Assembly (NCBI GenBank): GCA_016720545.1
Contig: JADKKK010000011.1
Coordinates: 185,248 to 249,247, forward strand
Source: Myxococcales bacterium
GTDB taxonomy: Bacteria; Myxococcota_A; Polyangia; Polyangiales; Polyangiaceae
Direction of reading: 5' to 3'
Length of the DNA: 64,000 bases
Of the stretch, positions 27,701 through 34,158 are shown piece after piece. The first letter of the stretch is position 1. Each line of letters starts with the position of its first letter. The notes beneath the pieces were generated by a model. That model saw nothing but the letters and a program-made list of their open reading frames with translations. It was not told the DNA's origin and made no database searches. The translations under genes were made by a program, and so were the position numbers.

Positions 27701-29499
27701 CGACAGAGCTCGAGGCTGGCCGGGTCGAGCGCCCCCACCACGTTCTCGGCGTGCGCGGCGAGCGCGCCGCCCACGCCACCGATCTCGTCATAGACGGCGC
27801 GGACCAGGCGCTGACGCGTCTCGTCGCGGCGAGCCCAGAGGAGGCTCATCGCGAACTGGAGCAGCGGCAAGCACGCGGCCTCCCCGCGCACCGAGGTCAC
27901 GATCTCCTCGAGCAGAGCGGGGTCGTCGAAGGCATATCCCGTCTGCATGAGCGGCTGTCGCACGATCTCTCGCAGCGCGTCGGTGTCGGGGGGTGCGAGC
28001 AACACGAGCCCGGAGAGCGCCGCGCCGCTGTTCGCGCCCCATGGGAGTCGGCCGAGGAAGTCGTCGCGCACGGTCATCACGACGCGTACGGGCTCGTTCG
28101 GATCGCCCGCGGCGCCACACACGGCGGCGAGGAACGCGCGCGCCTCGGCCCGATCGTGGACGACGGTGCAGATCTCCTCGAGCTGGTCGACCACCAAGAG
28201 GACCCGCTCGCCCGTCCTCGCGGCGATCTCGGTGAGCACGACCGAGAGCAGCCCGGGCGACTCGAGCAGGCGCGCCTCGAGCTGCCGCGGGTCCGCGAGC
28301 GCCTCGGGCTCGCGAGCCCCCGCGAAGCGCGGCGGGTCGACGAGGGTGGAGACACCGGAGCTCGAGGGCGTCTCGCGCACGATGCTCTCCGCGAGGACGG
28401 AGAACGGGCGCCCCTGCGGCCGCACCGTGATGACGCGCACGCTGGCCGACTCCTTGATTCGCGGCGCGACGCCCGCGAGCACGAACGAGCTCTTGCCCGC
28501 GCCGGAGGAGCCGACGACGACGAGGATCGACTGGGCGCGGAGTCGCTCGACGAACGCGCTCACCTCCCCGTCGCGCCCGAAGAAGAGGTGCGCGTGCCGC
28601 TCAGAGAACGGGAGCAGCCCGCGAAAGGGGTTCTCGGTCGGGGTCGGAGCGCGCAGGCGCCCCTCGAGCGCCGCGAGCTGCGTGACGAGCTCGGTCGCCG
28701 TAGGCCGCTCGCTCGGGAGCCGGCGCAGACACCGCATCACGATGGGGGCGAGCTCGGGCGACGCCGCGTGGAGCTCGGGAGTCGAGGGCACGGGCTCGGC
28801 GAGCTCCGCGCGGAGGGCGATCTGGGCCGCGTCCAGCCCCCGCAGCGGGTGGGCGCGCGAGAGCAGCTGATACAGAATCAGGCCGAGCGCCCACACGTCG
28901 GTTTCGGGGCCATCCTCGCCCCGCCATTGCTCGGGCGCCATGTACGAGGGAGTGCCTACCAGCGTGAGGTCGTCGCCCTCGGCGGTGGACGGGGGAGGCT
29001 CGGAGTGCCCTCCCACGAAGCGGGCAATTCCGAAGTCGACGACCCGCGGCCGCCCGTCCACGCCGAGGAGCACGTTCGCGGGCTTCAGATCTCGGTGCAC
29101 GACGCCGGCGCGGTGGGCGGCCTCGATCGCGCGGGCGATCGCGAGCCCGACTCTCAGGGTCTCGGCGGACGTCGGCCAATCTTCGCTCATGCGCTGCGCG
29201 AGCGTGCAGCCGTCGATGTACTCGAGCGCTACCCACGGGCGGCCCTCGTGCTCGCCGATGTCGAAGAGGGTCACGATGTTGGGGTGCGAGAGGCTCGCCG
29301 TCGTACGGGCCTCGACGTCGAACTGCCTGCGGTCCGTCGCGCTCGACAGCTCGTGCGCTAGGAGCTTGAGCGCGACAGATCGCCCAAGGCGCATGTCGCG
29401 GGCGAGGAAGACGCTGCCCATCCCACCACGCCCGAGCAGGCGCACGACGCGGTAGTGCCCTATTTGCGGATAGGGGCTCGTGGTGGTCGACGTGGTCAC
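24775..29499 (-). CDS. Ser/Thr kinase - STAND-like ATPase - WD40 repeat protein
   Basis: 1574 residues. Kinase domain about 14-285 (LLGRGGMGSVF, VALKLL, HRDLKPAN, DFG, YMAPEQW; complete). A STAND-like ATPase follows at about 293-680: NPFRGLLPF entry motif, FFGRD, Walker A GSSGAGKSS, Walker B VLLVVDQLEEI. A membrane-spanning helix (VAAASLFVAAGVAVLASSMAAWAL) is near residue 765. From about 855 to the C-terminus there are WD40 blades (for example VFSADGALLATGSDDHTVRLFD). This is an NLR-like layout (sensor propeller, ATPase switch, effector), with a kinase as N-terminal output. Such proteins are numerous in myxobacteria, with signalling or defence roles mostly unknown. Confidence 0.9.
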   Translation of the reverse strand: MTTSTTTSPYPQIGHYRVVRLLGRGGMGSVFLARDMRLGRSVALKLLAHELSSATDRRQFDVEARTTASLSHPNIVTLFDIGEHEGRPWVALEYIDGCTLAQRMSEDWPTSAETLRVGLAIARAIEAAHRAGVVHRDLKPANVLLGVDGRPRVVDFGIARFVGGHSEPPPSTAEGDDLTLVGTPSYMAPEQWRGEDGPETDVWALGLILYQLLSRAHPLRGLDAAQIALRAELAEPVPSTPELHAASPELAPIVMRCLRRLPSERPTATELVTQLAALEGRLRAPTPTENPFRGLLPFSERHAHLFFGRDGEVSAFVERLRAQSILVVVGSSGAGKSSFVLAGVAPRIKESASVRVITVRPQGRPFSVLAESIVRETPSSSGVSTLVDPPRFAGAREPEALADPRQLEARLLESPGLLSVVLTEIAARTGERVLLVVDQLEEICTVVHDRAEARAFLAAVCGAAGDPNEPVRVVMTVRDDFLGRLPWGANSGAALSGLVLLAPPDTDALREIVRQPLMQTGYAFDDPALLEEIVTSVRGEAACLPLLQFAMSLLWARRDETRQRLVRAVYDEIGGVGGALAAHAENVVGALDPASLELCRQLLLRLVTASGTRRAMGRAALVMGLSAGAEGLLAKLLDARLLAQQRGDDARVELAHESLTRVWRRLERWIEESHEDLAVAADLVAAAERWERLGKRDDELWQGDALRDASRLVARGSTRLPDVALSLVRDSTRRERRGALRRTVAAASLFVAAGVAVLASSMAAWALRERKNDALGAARRAEQASALLLEERALASFADGDNHAARAQLRAALEARDSVSSRNLARKLESAPLRVYLRHNTVVYDGLLLSDGRTFFAASHSGNIGVFDTFTLEQRVLRGHTDQVLGLALLPGGRLASASWNGELRAWTVGTGGGAQVARRPSFTALATFGATIAASRDRELLLVDAGDKVRTIPLEVTQPFGLAFGPDGKEVFVGGAEGKVRVVDLRTHAVARESEAGAPISRLAVDPNGRFLAKGGRDGSLTVLDLHTLRRRSEVRASGGAARALAVSKDGRVWMNGMDRRIVAWNPGTGALSAEVATHLDEVTSLSITEDQASLVATGTGGSEIWSLAAMPRERVIPPDPHPILDIAFSADGRELVSASHKRILVWSTATGRPVTEIQRHGIRSRDVALDAANHRVAAADERGGLALWELPSGRPLGTLGTTAVVPLGLVYSPRYDLAAVGTSAGAILVYALDARALRFELVDPAGSAVRALALSPDGATLYSSSIDGTLRAWDLATRKAKVLHRVATGNYGLALSKDGQRLAATSPDGAALVLDVASSAVTPLGHFAGRLYRPAFSPDGGTVALPCSDGKVYLVDVAAKGPPRVVTGAHGEVNVAVFSADGALLATGSDDHTVRLFDATTGKPRWIAMGAATVKGPVPSEPGATAGLELPNRHIVGFDSGLVEVRHAAGGATLVLRDTPPHAVTHVVEGPSGTLALGFADGSFGVWDPGTGRALDRVLLHGHLASLTVKGGLVDAETELGDRGSLDLSILGVDYCALMSDLWRRTPFVWRSGSIRVEAPTGGRCPPPDRGR

Positions 29500-29611
29500 G
29501 GCTCGTCGCGCGAATGTACCACCTCACCGCTGAGCGGAAGCGCCGGCCTCGCGCGCGAGCGACGGCACCCACCAGGCCGCGGGCGCGCTCTGTCCCGCGC
29601 CCGACGCGTGC

Positions 29612-30826
29612 TCAGAGCTCGACGCCTATCAGCAGGCGCGGCCGGAAATCGACGCCCGCGCCGATGCCCGCCCCCGCGAAGCCCGGGCCCGAGCCGGCGG
29701 CCGCCCAGCGGACGTCGACGCCGACGGGCGCGAGCGACAAGAAGAGCTTGCCAATCGCGGCGTTCACCCGAATGTCACCGCCCGCGGACACGGCCGCGAT
29801 CGCCCCACCGTTGCCGCCGATGACGTTCAGGTTGAGAAACTGGAACGTAGGCTCGATCTCGATCCGCAGGCCCTCCCGCTTCGACACGGGGATCGCGGCG
29901 CCGAACGTGACGGGGTCGAACCGCACCCCCTTGAAGCCAGCGACCGTCGAGAAGCCCGCGAAGAGGTGGTAGCGGAAGACGCCCTGACCGAAGATGAACT
30001 CGCCGCCGATGTTGTGCGCGACCGCGTCGAACGAGAGGTCGTTGTTCCCGTTCAGGGGAATGTTCGGCGAATACGACAGCGTGATGCGCGCCCCGGGCTC
30101 CTTTGGGGCCGGCTTGTCGGGCACATAGTGCGGATCTCGCGGCGAGTCCTGCGGGCCTCGGACCGGGGCGGCGACGACGACCGCGGCGGGCAGGCTGCTC
30201 TGGCCGGGCACGAGCGCGAGCCCGACCGAGCGCTGCTCCTTCTCCCTGAGGTTGACCTCGAGCTCCGCGTCCTTGTAGCCCGTGGCCTTGGCGACGAGCT
30301 TCGTGGGCCCGGGGTTCACGGGCCGGGCGATGCCGACGAGGTCGGCGGGGATGAGCACGCCATTGACGACGAGCTGGAGGTCCAACAGGCCCGCGGGCTT
30401 CGGCGTGAGATCGACGCGGAGCGTGGGGATCCGCGCGCGCAGCAGCGGCAGCTCCGTGTCGGCCTTCGCCTTGGCCGCCTCGAACACCTCGGGAGCGCCG
30501 GGCGCGAGCGGGACGCGCTTGAGCGTCTCGTAGGTCTCGGCCGCCTCGACGAGCTTGCCCAGGGCGCTCTGGCACTGCGCGATGTGGAGCAGGTGCGTCG
30601 GCGCGTCGAAGAGGTTCTGCGCCTTCTGGAAGAGCGAGAGGGCCGCTGCGTGCTGCCCGGTGTCCTGCTCTTTCACGCCCTGCGCGAAGAGGGTGCGTGC
30701 GGTCGCCTTGCGCTCGGCCTCCGAGAGCTGCGCCTGGGCCGCCGCGGGTCGGGGCGTGACGCCCGCGGCGAGCGACAGCGAGATGGACGCGACGGTGACG
30801 ATGAGCGGAAGCCGGCGGTAGCTCAT
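29612..30826 (-). CDS. secreted TPR/beta-barrel protein, unknown function
   Basis: 404 residues. ATG at 30826 starts a signal peptide (LPLIVTVASISLSLAAGVTPRPAAAQA). Residues ~30-105 form TPR-like helical pairs (ARTLFAQGVKEQDTGQHAAALSLFQKAQ). A PEGA-like middle (GPTKLVAKATGYKDAELEVNLREKE) leads to a C-terminal barrel-like part ending LLIGVEL, a terminal hydrophobic/aromatic pattern typical of outer-membrane proteins. A TPR + PEGA + barrel layout is common in Polyangia beside kinases. It lies upstream of the kinase-WD40 gene, 112 bp away, same direction. Confidence 0.65.
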   Translation of the reverse strand: MSYRRLPLIVTVASISLSLAAGVTPRPAAAQAQLSEAERKATARTLFAQGVKEQDTGQHAAALSLFQKAQNLFDAPTHLLHIAQCQSALGKLVEAAETYETLKRVPLAPGAPEVFEAAKAKADTELPLLRARIPTLRVDLTPKPAGLLDLQLVVNGVLIPADLVGIARPVNPGPTKLVAKATGYKDAELEVNLREKEQRSVGLALVPGQSSLPAAVVVAAPVRGPQDSPRDPHYVPDKPAPKEPGARITLSYSPNIPLNGNNDLSFDAVAHNIGGEFIFGQGVFRYHLFAGFSTVAGFKGVRFDPVTFGAAIPVSKREGLRIEIEPTFQFLNLNVIGGNGGAIAAVSAGGDIRVNAAIGKLFLSLAPVGVDVRWAAAGSGPGFAGAGIGAGVDFRPRLLIGVEL

Positions 30827-30908
30827 GGGTACACCAACGTACACCACTCGCCTCGCCGCGCGGCGGGCCGATCGTTCGCGCCGACCTCCCCGCCGCGCCG
30901 CCGGATGC

Positions 30909-32192
30909 TCAGCGATACGGGCCCTCGGGGAGCGCGTCGACGGAGGCGCCCTTCTTCGCAGGAAAGTACCCCGCGACGCGGGTCGAGACGATCGTGCCGA
31001 CGCCCACCAGCGCGAGCGCCGCCACCAGCCATGGTCCCACCCAGGGGAGCGGATACGCGAAGAGGAACACGCCGCAGCCAACGGCCAAGTGCGCGTAAGG
31101 ATTCTCGGTTTTGTGCTTCGACAGCGCGGCGCCCAGCGTCGTGAGCGCGGCGACCATGCCGGCGTAGAGCGCCACGAGCCCGAGCATCAGGCCCACACCC
31201 GCGAAGGGAATGCCCACGACCGTGACGCACAGGAGCACGACCGCGACCACGAAGCCGAGCACGCCGAGCACCCCCAAGCCGAGCTGCCTCATCGGCGCCT
31301 TCGCGACGGCGACCCGCAGCGACTCCATGCGCACCGGCGCGACCGCCAGGAACACGACGCCGAGCAGGAACAGCAGCGCGGTGTTCGTGACCGCATCGCT
31401 CGCCCGCCGGAGCACGCCCGACGAGCGCGAAGGCGGGGCGTGCCCTCGCCCGCTCGCCCTCATCGCCGCGCCATCCACGTGGCCGGAGACGAGCTCGCCG
31501 TCCTGGTCCTCGATGGATCCCCCGAGCGTCGACGCGCGGCCGCGCACCTCGGCGCCCTTCTTCACCTCGACGTGCCCCCCCATCGTCGTCACGTCGTGCT
31601 CCACGACCGCGCCGTCGTGGAGCACCACGGAGCCGCCCATGACGCTCACGTCGCCGTCCACGCGCCCGTAGACGTCGCAGTGCCCGCCCATCACCGTCAG
31701 GTTCCTCACCGACTGGCCCTTCTCGACCGTGCCGGTCCCGCCCATCACCTTCATGTCCTCGGCGTCCTCGCGCGACTCCGCGCGCGTGGGGGCGGGCGCG
31801 ATCGCCGTCGGAGCACCCGCGTCGAGCACCTCGATCCGGACGAGCGAGCCCTTTCGATACGCCGCGAAAGTGCCATCCTGGAGCAGCGCGTCGAGCACGT
31901 CCGCGGGAGCCTGCTCCTTCATGGACACCGACACGGTGTGCGGCGTGGTGAGGCCTCCCTTGTCGGCGAGCACGAGCGACCAGCCCGCCTGCTCGGCGAG
32001 CTTCTCGAGCCCGCCCGCCCGCGTGCCTTCGTAGTGAAAGGTGACCGCCTCCTCGTCGCGGGGCCACGTCCCCTCTTTTCGCACGCTCGCTTCGGCCGCG
32101 GCGGCGTGGAGGAAGACGAGGACGGCGAGCGCGGGGCCGAGGAGCCTCGCGAGGGCCCGGAGAGCGTGAGAGGTGAAGAGGGAAGAGAGCAT
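30909..32192 (-). CDS. STN-domain / bactofilin-like membrane protein
   Basis: 427 residues. ATG at 32192 precedes a signal peptide (LGPALAVLVFLHAAAAEA). Residues ~45-115 resemble an STN domain (short N-terminal domain of secretins and TonB receptors: LEKLAEQAGWSLVLAD ... VSMKEQAPADVLDALLQ). Residues ~145-230 form a right-handed beta-helix-like run of five units built on a V-MGG pattern (MGGTGTV, MGGHCDV, MGGSVVL, MGGHVEV, LGGSIED), similar to bactofilin/polymer-forming domains. Four or five transmembrane helices follow. It lies 52 bp after the anti-sigma gene and is probably part of the same operon, so it may be an envelope sensor or target of the sigma factor. Confidence 0.7.
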   Translation of the reverse strand: MLSSLFTSHALRALARLLGPALAVLVFLHAAAAEASVRKEGTWPRDEEAVTFHYEGTRAGGLEKLAEQAGWSLVLADKGGLTTPHTVSVSMKEQAPADVLDALLQDGTFAAYRKGSLVRIEVLDAGAPTAIAPAPTRAESREDAEDMKVMGGTGTVEKGQSVRNLTVMGGHCDVYGRVDGDVSVMGGSVVLHDGAVVEHDVTTMGGHVEVKKGAEVRGRASTLGGSIEDQDGELVSGHVDGAAMRASGRGHAPPSRSSGVLRRASDAVTNTALLFLLGVVFLAVAPVRMESLRVAVAKAPMRQLGLGVLGVLGFVVAVVLLCVTVVGIPFAGVGLMLGLVALYAGMVAALTTLGAALSKHKTENPYAHLAVGCGVFLFAYPLPWVGPWLVAALALVGVGTIVSTRVAGYFPAKKGASVDALPEGPYR

Positions 32193-32244
32193 AGATTGTT
32201 CCAGTTCGTTGGAGGCGAAGAGCGAAAACGAGAGCGGCCTCGCG

Positions 32245-32775
32245 CTACGGGCGAGCGCGCGCGCGGGCTCGCGCGAGCCACACCGCGCACGCGAGCAGCG
32301 CAAAGGACGCCGAGAGAGAGACCGACAGACCTCGGCCGACGAGAGCGTGAGCCCCGAGCCACGCCGCCTCGCGGAGTACGCGCAGGAAGCTCGGGCCGCC
32401 GTGGGCGAGGTCGCGACCCAGGCGCGGGGCCTCCGCCGCGAGCGACGCGAGCCGCGGGACGGCGGAGAGGCCCGCCACGAGGGAGCCGAGCGCGAGCGCA
32501 AGATAGGGAGAGTGGGGCGGAGCGGGCGCGGCCTTGGCCCGCGCGGCGACGTAACCGCGCACCTCGTCGTGGGCGCGGAGCGAGAGGAGCGCCGCGTTCC
32601 CCAGCTGCGCGCTGCACACCGCGCACTCGAGGACGTGGACACGCACGCGGCCGGGCACGAGCGCCTCCTCGCCGTCGGCCAGGCAGGTGAGCACCACATC
32701 GCTCGCGTGCCCGTCCTCCCCATAGAGCAGATCTTCGGGGAGCGAGGCGGGCGTGTCTGAGGACGTGTCGTTCAT
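32245..32775 (-). CDS. zinc-binding anti-sigma factor
   Basis: 176 residues. The start ATG (32775) and Shine-Dalgarno lie within repeat copy E; the start overlaps the sigma stop as ATGA. The zinc anti-sigma motif HVLECAVC (His47, Cys51, Cys54; H-x3-C-x2-C) is in the N-terminal half. Two hydrophobic segments follow (LALALGSLVAGLSAV and LSVSLSASFALLACAVWLA), so it is probably membrane-anchored and holds the sigma factor at the membrane. The C-terminus is an Arg/Ala run. The call rests on the motif plus position directly after an ECF sigma gene. Confidence 0.8.
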   Translation of the reverse strand: MNDTSSDTPASLPEDLLYGEDGHASDVVLTCLADGEEALVPGRVRVHVLECAVCSAQLGNAALLSLRAHDEVRGYVAARAKAAPAPPHSPYLALALGSLVAGLSAVPRLASLAAEAPRLGRDLAHGGPSFLRVLREAAWLGAHALVGRGLSVSLSASFALLACAVWLARARARARP

Positions 32776-32838
32776 CGCGTCACCTCGCCTGCGGCTTGGG
32801 GCCGCGATCGACCTGCGTTCGCGCTCTCGCTTGGTTCT
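32770..32838 (-). repeat. start-codon hairpin repeat, copy E, at sigma/anti-sigma junction
   Basis: Reads on the minus strand to ATGAAC (32775-32770). Stem arms ATCGCGGC (32808-32801) and GACGCGAT (32781-32774) pair at 7 of 8 positions with compensating changes relative to copy A; the loop has GCCGCAGGC and GAGG. The copy overlaps the last ~65 nt of the sigma gene (encoding the tail after VVAQEPS) and provides the start of the anti-sigma gene. Confidence 0.75.
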
Positions 32839-33422
32839 TGGGCGACCACCTCGGCGAGGGCGCGGCGACCCCGGGTCACCCAGGTCGCGACGGTGCCGAG
32901 GGGCACCCCGAGCTGCTCGGCGATCGCGGAGTACCCGAGGCCCTCGGCGTGAAAGAGCTCGAGCGCCCGCCGTGGCCCATCGGGGAGTCGGGAGAGCGCG
33001 CGCGCCACGAGGGCCTCCCGCTGCGCCGCATCGAGCGCGTCGTCGACCGGCACCGACGGGTCCGCGAGGCGCTCGACGAAGCGCCCCGTCGCGCTCTCTG
33101 GGGCCGCGTCGCCGTCCGCGCGGCGCGCGCGGTCGCGGCGCCGCATGCGCAGCGCGTCGAGCGCGACGTGTCGAGCGATGCCGAGGAGCCAGGGTCGCGT
33201 GGCGCCGGCCGGCCACGACCGTGACTCGATCGCGCGGCGGAGCGTCTCCTGGACCGCGTCCTCCACGTCGGGGTGCGAGACCGCCTCGCGCAACACCGCC
33301 GCGACGACGGCGCGCACGAGGGGCCGGAGCGGGCCAAGCTCCGCCGCTGCCCGCACCTCCACGGCGGGGCGTCCGTCGCGCGCGAACGTGGAAGCAGCCG
33401 AGTCGAGCAACGCCACCAGCAT
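32772..33422 (-). CDS. ECF-family RNA polymerase sigma factor
   Basis: 216 residues. Region 2 is seen as HPDVEDAVQETLRRAIESRSWP with RPWLLGIARHVALDALR; region 4 as LSRLPDGPRRALELFHAEGLGYSAIAEQLGVPLGTVATWVTRGRRAL. The last ~20 residues lie inside repeat copy E and may have been added by it. It directs RNA polymerase to a stress regulon in the cell; the downstream anti-sigma factor would restrain it. It is divergent from the membrane protein at 33529 and has a candidate autoregulatory promoter. Confidence 0.9.
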   Translation of the reverse strand: MLVALLDSAASTFARDGRPAVEVRAAAELGPLRPLVRAVVAAVLREAVSHPDVEDAVQETLRRAIESRSWPAGATRPWLLGIARHVALDALRMRRRDRARRADGDAAPESATGRFVERLADPSVPVDDALDAAQREALVARALSRLPDGPRRALELFHAEGLGYSAIAEQLGVPLGTVATWVTRGRRALAEVVAQEPSESANAGRSRPQAAGEVTR

Positions 33423-33466
33423 CGCAAGGGGAGTCGTCGCAGCGCCGCCGAAAATTTCACGCCGAC

Positions 33467-33492
33467 GACGAAGTTCGACAGAGCGCGTTTCA
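33467..33492 (-). promoter_or_regulatory. candidate autoregulated ECF promoter
   Basis: On the minus strand TGAAAC (33492-33487) and CGTC (33470-33467) are 16 nt apart, matching the GAAC-N16/17-CGTC form of many ECF promoters, and lie about 45 bp before the sigma start. ECF operons are commonly autoregulated. Not tested beyond this visual match. Confidence 0.4.
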
Positions 33493-33528
33493 CAGGCGCT
33501 CTACGGACCCCCGTGCTAGGTCGAGGGG

Positions 33529-34158
33529 GTGAGCACGGTGCCCCCAACCCCCGCAAAGAAGCGCCCGCTCTACCTGGTGGCGGCGCTCGCCATGGCGTTC
33601 GCCTTGGGCACCGGCGGGTGGGTAGGTGGCTGCGAGAACGTCGCATATTACCACGCCGAGCCGTCGGCGATGCGGGTCGACCTCGAGCTGAAAGACGAGG
33701 CTGAGCGACCGCGCCTCGACCGCGCGATCGAGCGCTGGTTCACGGCCCGCGACGCAGCACGTGGGCACGCGTTCCCCCTCGGCGCCGCGGCGTTCGTCCT
33801 CGGCGCCGCTATCCTCTCGCTCGCCGCGCGCGGCCTCGCCGGCAAGCCAGGCGGCCGAAGCGCCCTCGTTCAGGTGCTCTCGGTGCAGGCCGCGCTCGCG
33901 GTCGTTACGTTCGCCGCGACCAAGGAGATCCGCTGGGCCGAACGCGACGTGTACGTGGTCCGCAGCATGGGCAACGCGCCGCGCCCGTTCGTCTCGCGCG
34001 AAGAGCGCGATCGCCACGAGCGCGTCACGCGCGCCCTCCTCGAGTTCTTGGCCCCAGCGATGCTAGGCGCACGCACGCTCGTCGCGCTGCTCGTGATCTT
34101 CGCCCTCACGAGACCGCGGGCGCGCGAGCTGCTGGAGCCGGCGAGCGCCGAGGAGTGA
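33529..34158 (+). CDS. multi-spanning membrane protein, unknown function
   Basis: 209 residues from GTG at 33529. Four hydrophobic segments: about residues 13-32 (LYLVAALAMAFALGTGGWVGG), 80-100 (LGAAAFVLGAAILSLAA), 110-128 (LVQVLSVQAALAVVTFAA) and 172-190 (TLVALLVIFAL); the soluble loops are charged (LKDEAERPRLDRAIERWF; SREERDRHERVTRALL). No family is recognised. Its stop overlaps the mutL start as GTGA, so it heads the mutL-miaA operon. The promoter must be in the 106-bp spacer shared with the sigma gene. Confidence 0.65.
   Translation: MSTVPPTPAKKRPLYLVAALAMAFALGTGGWVGGCENVAYYHAEPSAMRVDLELKDEAERPRLDRAIERWFTARDAARGHAFPLGAAAFVLGAAILSLAARGLAGKPGGRSALVQVLSVQAALAVVTFAATKEIRWAERDVYVVRSMGNAPRPFVSREERDRHERVTRALLEFLAPAMLGARTLVALLVIFALTRPRARELLEPASAEE

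Noticed and set aside
26131..29361. A 1076-codon open frame opposite the kinase-WD40 gene
   Set aside because: Antisense shadow of a real gene with complete motifs on the minus strand.
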